Source: Fundidesulfovibrio terrae (GTDB lineage: Bacteria; Desulfobacterota; Desulfovibrionia; Desulfovibrionales; Desulfovibrionaceae). Taken from it: a stretch of DNA of 64,000 nucleotides. The position numbers were made by a program, and so were the translations under genes. This document shows, piece by piece, positions 42,414 to 52,100 of the stretch; position 1 is the stretch's first letter; each line of letters starts with the position of its first letter. The stretch is from contig NZ_JAKZFS010000002.1 of assembly GCF_022808915.1 (NCBI RefSeq), positions 744,001 through 808,000 of the forward strand, read 5' to 3'. Below the pieces are notes generated by a model. That model was not told where the DNA came from and made no database searches. It saw only the letters and a program-made list of their open reading frames with translations.

Positions 42414-43589
42414 ATGATGAGAACCTTCGTGCTGGCCGCCCTCTGGGCGGCCTTGCTCGTCATGCCCATGGGTTGCAAGCGCTACACCGACATGACCGAA
42501 TCCCCCGCTCCGGCGGCCGCCCAGCCCCGTGCCCCCGGGCAGTTCCTGGACGGGGACGGCCGGGCCGTGGACGAATCCAGCCTGGGGGATGCGGCCGCCA
42601 AGGCCGCGTACGTTCTCATCGGCGAAGGGCACCCCATCGCCTGCGACCATCTGGCCCAGGCCCGCATCCTGGCCCTCATGGCCGAGGCCGGAGCGCCTCC
42701 CGTGGTGGGCCTGGAGATGGTCAGCCTGGACATGCAGCCCGTGCTGGACCTCTTCAACAAGGGGCTCATCGGCGTGGACGACCTGGAGGACGGCCTCAAG
42801 TGGAGCACGTCCTGGGGCTATCCCTTCGAGATATACCGGCCCGTTTTCGAGACCGCGCGCAAATACGACCTGCCGCTGTTCGCCCTGAACGTCCCCCGCG
42901 ACGTGGCCCGCAAGGCCGGCAAGAGCGGGCTCACGGGCCTCACCATGGAAGAGCGCCTGGGCCTGCCCGCCAAGATCATCCCCGTGCCCGTCGAGCAGGA
43001 ACGGTACCTGCGCGAGGTGTTCGAGTCCCACCCCGCAGGCCAGCCCAAGGACGCCAGGGCCGCCTGGAAGAGCTTCCTCACCGTGCAGGCCCTGTGGGAC
43101 ACCACCATGGCCCGGCGCGCCGTGGAGGCGCGGGTGGCCATGCGCCGTCCCGTGGCCGTCATCGCCGGCGCCGGGCACGTGGAGCACGGCTGGGGCATAG
43201 CCATGCGCCTGGGGGTGTTCGATCCCCAGGGCCAACGCCTGCTCATCATGCCCTGGCGCGGCGGCGAGGCTCCGGACAAGGCCGAGGCGGACCTGTTCTT
43301 CCACTGTCCCGAGGTGAAGCGCCCGAGGCTCGGCATCAGCCTCGAGGTCACCGACGAGACCATCGTGGTGAAGGCCGTGGAGGCCGGGTCACGGGCCGAA
43401 ACCGCCGGTTTCCTGCCCGGAGACGTGCTGGTTTCGGCAGGGGGGACGCCCCTGCGCAAGCTCTCCGACCTGCACGACGCCACCCTGCGCGCCCTGGACG
43501 CCGGATCCATCGTTTTCAGTGTCAGGCGGGGCGGCGAGACCCTGGACATCACGGTGAACCTGCCCTCGGCGGCCAGGGCGGCTCCCTGA
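42414..43589 (+). CDS. ChaN-family lipoprotein with C-terminal PDZ domain
   Basis: A 391-aa protein. The start MMRTFVLAALW has GGAG six bases upstream; the signal ends at lipobox MPMGC, so it is lipid-anchored. The ChaN/DUF399 domain covers about residues 50-280: YVLIGEGHPIACDHLAQARI, VVGLEMVSLDMQPVLDLF, and AVIAGAGHVEHGWGIAMRL with conserved His. A PDZ domain follows (about 300-385: LGISLEVTDE, AGFLPGDVLVSAGGTPLRKL). ChaN in Campylobacter binds haem; the PDZ fusion suggests attachment to another envelope protein. Confidence 0.85.
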   Translation: MMRTFVLAALWAALLVMPMGCKRYTDMTESPAPAAAQPRAPGQFLDGDGRAVDESSLGDAAAKAAYVLIGEGHPIACDHLAQARILALMAEAGAPPVVGLEMVSLDMQPVLDLFNKGLIGVDDLEDGLKWSTSWGYPFEIYRPVFETARKYDLPLFALNVPRDVARKAGKSGLTGLTMEERLGLPAKIIPVPVEQERYLREVFESHPAGQPKDARAAWKSFLTVQALWDTTMARRAVEARVAMRRPVAVIAGAGHVEHGWGIAMRLGVFDPQGQRLLIMPWRGGEAPDKAEADLFFHCPEVKRPRLGISLEVTDETIVVKAVEAGSRAETAGFLPGDVLVSAGGTPLRKLSDLHDATLRALDAGSIVFSVRRGGETLDITVNLPSAARAAP

Positions 43590-43594
43590 AGTTG

Positions 43595-43725
43595 TGGGGA
43601 GGAAGCCTCCGGCGGCCAAAGGGACTTGACGAGGGCCGTCCTGGCCCTCGCTCTGCGGGCGCTGCCGTGCAGCGTCCAACTCCGCAGGACTGCGGAGTTG
43701 TCGTCCTTTTGGAATCCCCATCTGG
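43595..43725 (+). repeat. Intergenic foldback repeat, copy 3, expanded into a four-arm structure
   Basis: Flanks GGGAGGAAGCCTCCGGCGG and TTTTGGAATCCCC match the other two copies. The outer arms CCAAAGGGAC (43616-43625) and GTCCTTTTGG (43703-43712) pair over 10 bp with one wobble. Instead of a two-base loop, 77 bases lie between them and hold three perfect hairpins: 8 bp at 43630-43650 (CGAGGGCC/GGCCCTCG), 6 bp at 43660-43674 (CGCTGC/GCAGCG) and 10 bp at 43677-43700 (CAACTCCGCA/TGCGGAGTTG). The whole would fold as a cloverleaf. It is not a tRNA: arm lengths and loop motifs do not fit. Confidence 0.78.
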
Positions 43726-43751
43726 TTTGTGACCTGTGAAGTGTGAGCGTC

Positions 43752-44582
43752 ATGCCTGAACTGCCTGAAGTGGAGACCATCGCCCGGGGGCTCGCTCCGC
43801 TGCTGACCGGGCGGCGGGTGGCCGGGCTCACGGTGCTGGACCGGCGCGTCTTCCAGGGAGACCCCGGGGAATTCGAGCATCTGTTTTCCGGACGCGCCAT
43901 CACCCGCGTGTTCCGCCGGGCCAAGCTCTGCCTGGTGGAGGTGGAGGGGGGCGCACTCATGGCCTTCCACCTCAAGATGACCGGGCGGCTTTTCGTCACC
44001 CGCCCGGGAGAACGCCCCGAACCGCACCTGCGGGTGCTGGTCGCCCTGGACGACGGGCGCGCCCTGCACTTCACGGACATGCGCCGTTTCGGCTCCTGCC
44101 GGGGATTCGCGCCCGGGGCCATCGAGTCGTGGGACTTCTACGCGAGCCTGGGCCCCGAACCGCTGGAACTGGACGCCGCCGGTTTCCGCACGGCCCTGGC
44201 CGGACGGGGAGGGCGCATCAAGGCGGTGCTGCTCGACCAGAAGGCCGTCGCGGGCGTCGGCAACATCTACGCCGACGAGTCCCTGTTCCTGGCCGGCATC
44301 CGCCCCGACGCCAAGGCGGACCGCATTCCCGCGGCCAAGCTGGACGAGCTTTTCGAGGCCCTGCGCGACGTGCTCTCGCGGGCCATAGAGTCCGGCGGCA
44401 GCACCATCCGGGACTACCGCAGCGCCGAGGGCGTGGAGGGCTCCTTCCAGTGGACCTTCAACGTCTATGGGCGGGCCGGGGAGCCCTGCACGGTCTGCGG
44501 ACGGGCCCTCACGTCGCAGAAGGTGGCCGGGCGCACATCCACCTTCTGCGCACGCTGCCAGCGGGCGTCTTTTGGTTCATGA
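43752..44582 (+). CDS. mutM: Formamidopyrimidine-DNA glycosylase
   Basis: A 276-aa bifunctional base-excision repair enzyme for oxidised purines such as 8-oxoG. The start must be MPELPEVETI since Pro2 is the catalytic nucleophile and Glu3 essential; an earlier GTG in frame would disable it. Further motifs are LKMTGRLF with the conserved Lys, DMRRFGS, GVGNIYADESLFLAGI and the C-terminal zinc finger CTVCGRALTSQKVAGR...CARCQR. Length is normal. The repeat element lies just upstream, so its promoter may overlap it. Confidence 0.95.
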   Translation: MPELPEVETIARGLAPLLTGRRVAGLTVLDRRVFQGDPGEFEHLFSGRAITRVFRRAKLCLVEVEGGALMAFHLKMTGRLFVTRPGERPEPHLRVLVALDDGRALHFTDMRRFGSCRGFAPGAIESWDFYASLGPEPLELDAAGFRTALAGRGGRIKAVLLDQKAVAGVGNIYADESLFLAGIRPDAKADRIPAAKLDELFEALRDVLSRAIESGGSTIRDYRSAEGVEGSFQWTFNVYGRAGEPCTVCGRALTSQKVAGRTSTFCARCQRASFGS

Positions 44583-44700
44583 ATTATTCTTCATGATTCG
44601 GGGCTGCTGCGCCCCTTGCCCCACCACTGCGAAGGGGCTACTGTCCGCTCTCGCACGGCCCCGTGCCCCCACTGCCTGTATAGGAACAGCGGATCACATA

Positions 44701-45645
44701 ATGCGCCGAATATACTTACTTTTATTTGTTGTCGTAACGTCCCTTCCGGTATGTCTGAACGTCCCCTCCGTTCTGGCGGAACCCGCCAAAAAAGAACAGA
44801 AGGGCCCTAAATCAAAAGAAAAAACTGGATCTAAGGGGAGCAAGTCAGAGGACAAGTCCTCCAAGTCCGGCTCCTCCGGGAAATCCAAGGATTCCAAGCC
44901 CGGCAAGGACGCCAAATCCGGCAAGGAGCAATCCAAGTCCTCCACCGGAAAGGATTCCTCCAAGTCCTCCAAGGGACGTGATTCGGGCGGCTCCTCCAAG
45001 TCCGGCAAGTCCAAGAAGGACTCCAAGAAGGACAAGAAGCACAAGAAGCATCCGGCCGTGGTGCAGTCCAACGCCGAGGCCGAACGCAAGGCCGAAGAGG
45101 TTCTGCACAAGACGGACGCGGAAAAGCCCGCCGCAGCTCAGGGCGCCGCCGGCACCGTCGTCGCCTCGGCCCCCCTGCGGGAGCAGTCCGGCGGCCTTGC
45201 CCAGGACGTCTACGAGAAGGGCATGGAGCTGGGCCGCCAGAACAACTACAACCAGGCTCTGGACCTGTTCAACCAGGCCATCAAGCTGGACTCCAAGAAC
45301 GCCAGCTTCTACGCCGGGCGCGGGCATGCCAACTTCATGCTCAACCAGCTCGACCGAGCCCTGGACGACTACAACAAGGCCGTGTCCTTAAACACCCAGG
45401 ACCCCCTGGCCGTGGTCATGCGCGGGCACACCTTCTACAAGCTCGGCAACTACACCAAGGCCATCCAGGATTACGACAAGGCCATCCAGATGGGGGCCAC
45501 CGACGCCGAAGTCTACAAGGGACGAGGCTCGGCCTATCTGAAGATCAACCAGCCCGCCAAGATGTGCGCGGACTTCAAGTCCGCCTGCGAAAAGGGTGAT
45601 TGCGAGATGAGCGAAAACGCCCGCAAAAGCGGGATTTGCGAATAA
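44701..45645 (+). CDS. Exported Lys/Ser-rich TPR protein
   Basis: A 314-aa protein with signal peptide (MRRIYLLLFVVVTSL...SVLA). Residues about 27-118 form a highly basic low-complexity tract of Lys, Ser, Gly and Asp (SKGSKSEDKSS, KSKKDSKKDKKHKKH). From about 175 three or more TPRs follow (GRQNNYNQALDLFNQAIKLD, LNQLDRALDDYNKAVSLN, LGNYTKAIQDYDKAIQMG), then a short Cys tail (CADFKSACEKGDCEM). The basic tract could bind anionic wall or LPS polymers. Function unknown. A terminator follows at once. Confidence 0.8.
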   Translation: MRRIYLLLFVVVTSLPVCLNVPSVLAEPAKKEQKGPKSKEKTGSKGSKSEDKSSKSGSSGKSKDSKPGKDAKSGKEQSKSSTGKDSSKSSKGRDSGGSSKSGKSKKDSKKDKKHKKHPAVVQSNAEAERKAEEVLHKTDAEKPAAAQGAAGTVVASAPLREQSGGLAQDVYEKGMELGRQNNYNQALDLFNQAIKLDSKNASFYAGRGHANFMLNQLDRALDDYNKAVSLNTQDPLAVVMRGHTFYKLGNYTKAIQDYDKAIQMGATDAEVYKGRGSAYLKINQPAKMCADFKSACEKGDCEMSENARKSGICE

Positions 45646-45671
45646 CCCGGCAAGGTTCCGGATGTTGGAAT

Positions 45672-45706
45672 CGGGCGCGGGCTCTATCCCGCGCCCTTTT
45701 CTTTTG
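45672..45706 (+). terminator. Terminator after the Lys/Ser-rich TPR gene
   Basis: GGGCGCGGG and CCCGCGCCC around CTCTAT, followed by TTTTCTTTT. Confidence 0.88.
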
Positions 45707-45795
45707 GAAGTCTTCGGAAGCGTCGCTTGACCGCGCCCGGCGAAAAGACCATACAGCCAAGGCCGGATCGGGCGGCATGGGGATGGGACTCAAGA

Positions 45796-45945
45796 GTGAA
45801 CGCCTACATTTTCTGGGGAATAGTCATCGCGGTCTGCTTCTATCTGGGGGCGCGGCTGACGTTTCAGACCCGCGAAAAGAAGCGCAGCATGCTGCGTCTC
45901 AATTTCGAGGAAGCCAAGAAGCGCGAGAAGAAGCGCGGCGGCTGA
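45796..45945 (+). CDS. Small single-span membrane protein
   Basis: A 49-aa protein starting at GTG: VNAYIFWGIVIAVCFYLGA, then a basic tail (TREKKRSM, EEAKKREKKRGG). One membrane segment with positive-inside tail. A longer reading from 45727 is possible but its extra part is Pro/Arg-rich and unlikely. No clear ribosome site, so the start is uncertain. Function unknown. Confidence 0.55.
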   Translation: MNAYIFWGIVIAVCFYLGARLTFQTREKKRSMLRLNFEEAKKREKKRGG

Positions 45946-46008
45946 CCCGTATTTCGTCATGCTTTCCCGGGTCGCTTGCGTTAGGGTGACTCTTCAAGGG
46001 GGGCATCG

Positions 46009-46755
46009 ATGCTGCTCAAAGACAAGACCCTGATCATCACCGGAGCGTCCATGGGCGTGGGCCGGGCCCTGGCCGAGGCCCTGGCCGTGCTCGGCGCGAA
46101 GCTCGTGCTCAACGCCCGCGGCCCCGAATCCCTCGACGACGCCTGGCAGGCGTGCGACATGGTGGGTGCCAAGGCCGTGGCCGTGGCGGGGGACGCCTCA
46201 AAGGCCGCCACCGCCAAGGACCTGATCGAGGCGGCCAGGTCGCTGGGCGGATTTCTGGGCTTCGTGCACTGTGCCGGGGTGCTCAACCCCGGGCCGCTTC
46301 TCTGGGAGATGGACACGGGCGGTTTCGACGAGATCTTCGCCTCCAACGTCAAGGCCGCCTGGCAGCTCACTCGGGTGTGCGTGCCGGAACTCAGGAAGTC
46401 CGGCGTGGGATTGGCGGTGTTCCTGGGCTCGGCCGCCGCGTCGGTGGTCCAGCCGGGCATCGCCCTGTACTGCGCCGCCAAGGCCGCCGAGGAGCACCTG
46501 TGCAGGCAGCTGGCCGCCGAGGAGCCCTGGCTGACCTCCTTCATCTATCGCCCCGGACTGGTGGACACCCGCATGCAGGAACAGACCCGGAACGCCGTCG
46601 GCGGCGGGGCCGGGGCGCTCAAGGGACTGTTCAAGCCGTGGCTGGAACGCGGCACGCTCATCATGCCCGAAGTCTCGGCCATGGGACTCATCCGCATCCT
46701 CATGCGCGACTGGTCCGGACTCTCCGGCAAGACTTTCGACGTACGCGACGAGTGA
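46009..46755 (+). CDS. Short-chain dehydrogenase/reductase
   Basis: A 248-aa Rossmann-fold oxidoreductase. Cofactor motif TGASMGVG at 11-18, NARGPESL after the second strand (a pattern that tends to favour NADP), HCAGVLNPGPL, catalytic Ser in LGSAAAS and YCAAK (Tyr154, Lys158). Length is normal for a classical SDR. Substrate not determinable; no operon partners on this strand. Confidence 0.9.
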   Translation: MLLKDKTLIITGASMGVGRALAEALAVLGAKLVLNARGPESLDDAWQACDMVGAKAVAVAGDASKAATAKDLIEAARSLGGFLGFVHCAGVLNPGPLLWEMDTGGFDEIFASNVKAAWQLTRVCVPELRKSGVGLAVFLGSAAASVVQPGIALYCAAKAAEEHLCRQLAAEEPWLTSFIYRPGLVDTRMQEQTRNAVGGGAGALKGLFKPWLERGTLIMPEVSAMGLIRILMRDWSGLSGKTFDVRDE

Positions 46756-46792
46756 TCGTCCTTCCGGGAAGGACGGGGCGTCGCCGCTCATT

Positions 46793-47422
46793 CTACCGGC
46801 AGAACTTGATCGAATCGAGTGCCGTGCGCAACTCCGTTTTCGCTGCTTCGAACTGGTCCGGATGGGCGGCGACCATGAAATTGAAATAGAAGTTCCGGCC
46901 GTTGTAGCATTGCCAGATGATGCGTTGGTGGGAGCCGCCTCCGCCGGACGGCGTTTCCGTGACTTCCCAACCGATGACGCCGCACTTCTTCTTGTAGTCT
47001 CCGTCGTCGCGCCGTTTGGCCTCGCTGTATTTACCCGTCTTTATTTCCTGCTGGGACTGCTTGAGGGAGGCGGCCACCGAGGCTCCTGCCGGGAAATCCG
47101 GGGTCATGGCGGTGAAGTGGAACTGGAAGCTCATGGTGGTGCCGGGCTTCATGAACACCGGGTCGTTCCCTGATGGGTCTCCGCCCTGGAGCCTCCAACC
47201 GGCCGGGACGGTATAGCTGAACCCGTGTTCGGCGTTGGTGAAGGTCTGGGGGGCTGCGTATCCCTTGCCGCCGGTCTTTTCGTCGGCCACGTTGCCGGTG
47301 CCGCTTTTCTTGCCCGTGGTGGCGTCGATGCCCTGCTGGATGATGCCGAACTGGGCCTGGGCCAGGTTGGACACGAGAAAGAGCACGAAGAGGGCGGCGA
47401 ATCCCCTGAGGATGAGACGCAT
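46793..47422 (-). CDS. Exported hypothetical protein (PsbP-like region)
   Basis: A 209-aa protein with a signal peptide (MRLILRGFAALFVLF...AQA) and GGGAGG upstream. After a Gly-rich linker, TFTNAEHGFSYTVPAGWRLQ and the C-terminal FEAAKTELRTALDSIKFCR follow the common pattern of bacterial PsbP/DcrB-like periplasmic proteins. No catalytic residues seen. It converges with the SDR gene; a small GTCCTTCC/GGAAGGAC hairpin lies in the 37-base gap. Confidence 0.65.
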   Translation of the reverse strand: MRLILRGFAALFVLFLVSNLAQAQFGIIQQGIDATTGKKSGTGNVADEKTGGKGYAAPQTFTNAEHGFSYTVPAGWRLQGGDPSGNDPVFMKPGTTMSFQFHFTAMTPDFPAGASVAASLKQSQQEIKTGKYSEAKRRDDGDYKKKCGVIGWEVTETPSGGGGSHQRIIWQCYNGRNFYFNFMVAAHPDQFEAAKTELRTALDSIKFCR

Positions 47423-47484
47423 GGATACCTCCCGGAATGTGGGTTAGGGCTTACCTGCCCCATAGCATCGCAGGAGGAAAAAAT

Positions 47485-48159
47485 CTAGGAACGCTTCTTT
47501 TTTTTGCGCCCGAGAAGAGCCGGGATCACCGCGGCCGCGCCCACGGCGGCCAGCACGGCGGCCAGCCTGGGGTTTGCCAGGTCGGCGATTTCCCGGATGG
47601 CTTCGAGATGGCTGCCGGACACGGCGTAGATCATGGAGCTCGGCAGTACGCCAAGGAACGTGCCCAGGAGGAATTTGCGCTTGCGGATGCAGGAGAGCCC
47701 GGCCAGCACGTTCACCAGGAAGAAGGGCGTGGCCAGGAAGAGCCTGGCCGAGAGCACATACCAGAAACCGTGGCGGGCGATCTCCAGGTTGGCCCGGGCC
47801 AGCTGGTGGCTGAAGCGGGCGTAGAGAGGCTTGTAGAACAGGTAGCGCGAGGCCGCGAAGCCGGCGAATCCTCCCAGCACCGAGACGCACACGTTCAGGA
47901 CGAACCCGGCCTGGACGCCAAAGAAGTAGCCTGCCAGCAGTTTGACCAGGGCGGCCAGGGGGATGGGGCTGGTGATGGCCAGTGATCCCGCCGCCAAGAG
48001 CGCCAGCCAGCACGGCATCGGATAGGCCTGGACGAATCCCTTGTAATAGAGCGCCCAATACCTGGCCCAGGCCAGAATCGTTTCCGCGTGGGACGCCCAT
48101 TCTGCGAGGAAGACGGCGAACGAAAGCAGGGCCAGAATCCAGGCCATTTTTTTGATCAT
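47485..48159 (-). CDS. VTT-domain (TVP38/DedA-like) membrane protein
   Basis: A 224-aa inner-membrane protein with about five or six spans. The VTT core is PIPLAALVKLLAGYFFGVQA, GGFAGFAASRYLFY and ARLFLATPFFLVNVLAGLS, then LGTFLGVLPSSMIYAVSGSH. The tail is Lys/Arg-rich (GRKKKKRS). Members of the wider family act in lipid scrambling or envelope homeostasis. It lies downstream of the MEMO gene on the same strand with a 130-base gap. Confidence 0.85.
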   Translation of the reverse strand: MIKKMAWILALLSFAVFLAEWASHAETILAWARYWALYYKGFVQAYPMPCWLALLAAGSLAITSPIPLAALVKLLAGYFFGVQAGFVLNVCVSVLGGFAGFAASRYLFYKPLYARFSHQLARANLEIARHGFWYVLSARLFLATPFFLVNVLAGLSCIRKRKFLLGTFLGVLPSSMIYAVSGSHLEAIREIADLANPRLAAVLAAVGAAAVIPALLGRKKKKRS

Positions 48160-48289
48160 GAAACGTCCATGCGCGCGTGTTGCTCTTCGGTCCGTCCCGG
48201 GCCGGGGGCCTGGAGGGCGCGCGACTAGCTTATCCGCACGGGGTGACGGTTGCGTGTCGCGCGTCCGGGCAGCCGCCCGTATCAGTCGG

Positions 48290-49099
48290 TCAGCTCACCA
48301 GGATTCCGGCGTAGCCCACAACCCGGCCGTAATCGCCCGAAACGTCCCCGGACGTGGCGTAGGCGGCCAGCTCCGCTTTCGTTGCGCCCAGTTCCAGGGC
48401 GATCATGAGCCCGAGCGTCATGGGCAGCACGCCGCACATGCTGATGCCCATCTCGCGCACCACGGAGTGCAGCCCCACAGGGTCCAGGCCCAGGATGGCC
48501 CGCACGGCCAGGGAGTCCATCTCCTTGGCCCGCTCGTGACTGACGTAGTGGCTCATGTCGGAGCTCACCAGCAGTGAGACCGGCTTGGGCCAGGATTTGA
48601 TCACCCGAGCCATGTTCTTGGCAACGCCGGCAAGTTCCGAGAGCCGGTGCTCGGACACGCAGACGGGGACGCCCGTGAAGGAGTCCTTGATGGCGCACAG
48701 AAACGGCACCATCACCTCCAGGGAATGCTCCTGGATGTGGGCGGCGGTATCTGAGGCGAGGCGCGGATCGGCTCCGGTGAGGGCGTCGGCCAGGGGTTCG
48801 TCCACGGGCATGGCGCACAGGGGGGTGAGCCATGCGCCCCGGTCCCAGACCGCCAGGGACGCGCCCATGCCTGTGTGGTTGGGGCCGAGCAGCACCAGCG
48901 TGTCGGCGAGGCTCGCCATGCCCAGGGTGGCCCCGGCCACGGCTCCGGAATAGACGTAGCCCGCGTGGGGGGCCATGGCCAGGATGGTGCGCTCGGGGCG
49001 TTTCTCCGGCGCTGCGGCCAGGTATCCCCGGACTTCCCGTTCCAAGACCGGTGCGCTTGCCGGATAGAATTGACCCGCGACGACGGGTTGGCGGTTCAT
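48290..49099 (-). CDS. amrB: AmmeMemoRadiSam system protein B (MEMO1 family)
   Basis: A 269-aa protein with GGAGG before MNRQPVVAGQFYPAS. Conserved blocks are MAPHAGYVYSGAVAGAT, LLGPNHTGMG, QEHSLEVMVPFL, SSDMSHYVSHE and GYGRV-like GDYGRVVGYA, keeping the His/Asp/Cys residues that form the dioxygenase-like pocket. MEMO proteins occur with an AMMECR1 protein and a radical SAM enzyme; neither partner is in this window. The biochemical role is unsettled. Confidence 0.9.
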   Translation of the reverse strand: MNRQPVVAGQFYPASAPVLEREVRGYLAAAPEKRPERTILAMAPHAGYVYSGAVAGATLGMASLADTLVLLGPNHTGMGASLAVWDRGAWLTPLCAMPVDEPLADALTGADPRLASDTAAHIQEHSLEVMVPFLCAIKDSFTGVPVCVSEHRLSELAGVAKNMARVIKSWPKPVSLLVSSDMSHYVSHERAKEMDSLAVRAILGLDPVGLHSVVREMGISMCGVLPMTLGLMIALELGATKAELAAYATSGDVSGDYGRVVGYAGILVS

Positions 49100-49190
49100 G
49101 GCGTCGACCTCCGGGGGTGAGGCGGATTTCCAGGCATGGCCGGAATGTAATCCGGCAGGCCCTTCCTGGCAAGCGTCAAGCAAAGCCGGA

Positions 49191-52100
49191 TCAGGGCGGA
49201 CCGGAGATGCGCCCGGCCCTGTCCTCGATGCCCTTGCCGGCCAGTTCCGAGGCGGCCAGCTTGCCGTAGAGGGTGTCGCCCTGGTTGTCGCGCAGTTCCA
49301 CGAGAATCTTGCGCCAGGTGTCCAGGTCGCCGAGCATGCGGTTCAATTTGGCCATGCGCAGGCGGTTGGCCCCCCACTCGGCGCTCTTTTCGGGCGCTTC
49401 CCCGGCGTACTCGGCGCACAGGGCCAGGGCCTCGCGGTAGCTTCCGGCGGCCTGGTTGGCCTCGATCATGAGAAGCAAGGCGTCTCGGGCCATGCCCTCG
49501 TCCTTGGCTTCTTCCTTGAAAAGCGCGCGCGAGTCCTGGGCCCAGACCAAGGCCTGGCCGTAGTCTCTGCGCTCAAGCGCGGTGCGGGCCTGGTAGTAGA
49601 CGGCGTAGGCGCGCTTGGCAGGGTCCAGCTGCGGATCGGCGGCCAGCCGCGCCCAGAGGAGGCGGGAGCGGGCCTTGTCGCCGGTATGCTCCAGGGCCAT
49701 GGCCTGGGCGAACTCCAAGGCGCGGCGGGGGTTGTCTCCGAGCTTCCAGGAGGCCGCCTTGCGCAGCGTTTCCAGAATGGCCTGCCAGTCCTGGTTCTCC
49801 CTATAAATGGTGAGGATGAGCGCCAGGGCCTTCTGGGCGTCGGGGGTGGGCGGCTTGTCCAGGTAGGGCTCGCACATGGCCAGGGCTTCCTTGGGCGCGC
49901 CCTGGTAGTAGAGCGCCAGGGCCACGCCCAGGCGTTCGCGGTCCGGCAGGGTGTCCACGCGCCCGGCCAGGAAGGGGTAGTTGCGCCACAGCTCCAGGAT
50001 GCGTTTGTAGTTCATCTCTTCCAGGAGGGTCCCGATCATCTTGCCGAACGCCTGCGCGCCCACATCCACGGCCTGGGATTCCAGGGCGTCGCCGGGATAG
50101 CTCGTGGTGAAGCGTTTCACCAGGTCCAGGGTCTCGGGGTACTCCTGCTTGTAGAGCCGCCACATGGAGAGCTTGAGCAGGGCCAGCGGGGCCAGGGCGC
50201 TCTTGGGATATTCGTTGGTGATGATCTCGTAGATCTTGTCGGGCCTGATGTCCTTGGGGTCGGCGAAGGCCTTGAACATCTCCTGGAGGGTGGGGGCGTC
50301 GTTGATGCCCTGCTCGGCCAGGCGCATCATGGCCATGAGCGCGCCCTCCCGGCCGGGATACAGGCGGATGGCCATGTCGTAGTATTCGCGCGCCGCCTGC
50401 AGGTTGCCGAGCTTGGCGCTCACGTCGCCGAGCCTGGCCAGCACCAGGTCGTTCGAGGCGTCGCCCGGCAACAGGTTGTAGAACCACAGATAGTCGTCCC
50501 GGGCCTTCTCGTATTCCCCCAGCTTGTAGGCGATGTCGGCGGCCACGCGGCGGATGGTGGGGTTCTCCACGTAGTAGCGCGGCCAGCGTTTGTCCACGTA
50601 TTCCACGATCTTGCTGGCGTCGTTGTACTGCTGGAGTTCCAGCAGGGCCTTGGACAGGCCAAGGGCCGCGTCGCGGGCGAAACGGCTCTCGGGATACTTC
50701 TGGAGCACGTCCCGGAAGGACTGGGCCGCGCGTTCGTGGTTGGCCTTGGCGTCGCGGATCTTGGCCTGGTCGAGGTAGTAGTCGCCCCAATACACGTCGA
50801 TGAGGGGCACTTCCTCATCCAGGGGGTATTTGTTGCGCATCAGGTTGAAATAGGCCCTGGCCTCGGGGAGGTTGCCCTGGCGCAGGTTGATGTAGCCGAG
50901 CTTGATGAGCGCCCTGGGCACCTTGAAGGACGTCGTGTTGAAGTTGAGCGCCTGCTGGAGGATGTCGTTGGTCTCCAGGAAGGTCTCGGGCATCTTGTTC
51001 TTGTTGACGGCGAAAGTGGCCTCGGCCTTGAGGTAGAGGGCATCCTCCCGCAGGTTCTTGGACAGCTCGGGCTTTTCGAGCAGGCTGTTGGCCACGTTCA
51101 GGGCCTTGTCGTAGTCGTCGCGGGCCAGGGCCTGCTGGCCGCTGACCAGGTAGGTGCTGTCCTCGATGGATTCCCCTTTTTCCTTGCCCTCATCCTTGGG
51201 GGGGGCGGGAGGCGCGGCGGGCGGCTCAGGCTTGGGGGTGATGGCGGTCACGGCCGCTTCGTCCGCCTTGAGGGGCTGCGCGGCGTCGGCCTGGCCCTTG
51301 GCCGCCTCGGGGGCCTGGGGCTGGGCGATCTGTCCCGTGGCGGTGGGAGGCTGGGCCTGGGGCGCTGCGGCCACCGCCGGAGCTTCCGGCGCCGGTGCCG
51401 GTGCCGGGGCGGGCTGCTGGAGATTGATGGAGCCGCGCACTTCGCCCTGGGGCTGCTTGGGTGGCTGGGGGGCCGCCTGGCCTTGAGCCTGGGCTGCCGG
51501 CTGTTCGGGAGCTTGGCCCGGAGTCTCGGGCTTGGCCGTCGGAGCCGGCTGGGGAATAGGCTGGGATTGCTGGGCCTGTTGGGCCGGGGCGGTGGCGGAT
51601 GCCTGGGGCTGCGCGCCGGGAAAGGCGATCTTGCCCGTGACGCCCTGGCCGGGCGACGGAGCGGGAACGGCCGGTTGAACCGGCTGGGAAGCCTGTTCGG
51701 CCTGGGGGGCCTGGGGCGGCGCGGCCGGCGTCTGTCCGGACGCCGCCTGCTGCTGGGGCTTTGGCGGTTGCACCGGGGAAAGCTGCTGGGGCGCGGCCTG
51801 GGGCGCCGCAGGCAGCTGCGGCTGGGCGACCGGAGTCTGCGGCCGCGCGGCTGCGGCCTGGGGCCGCTCCTCGGGCGTCTGGCCCGGAAAGTTGATCTTA
51901 CCGGTGACCACGGGACCCTGTTGAGGCGGTCCCTGCTGGGGGCTCTCGCTCTGGGGCAGCGCTTCCTGCGCTGGGGGCTGAGCCTGTTTCCCCGCGTCCC
52001 CGGTGGCGGGAGGCTGGGCGGACGCGTCCTTTTGCGGGGTTTCCGGCGGCTTCGAGCCCTCTTGCGTGGGCGGCTTCCAGCGGCTCCCGGCCGGGTCGTA

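Noticed and set aside
43595-43725. A tRNA or tRNA-like gene
   Set aside because: The structure has four arms but no T-loop sequence, no acceptor pattern and unsuitable arm lengths.
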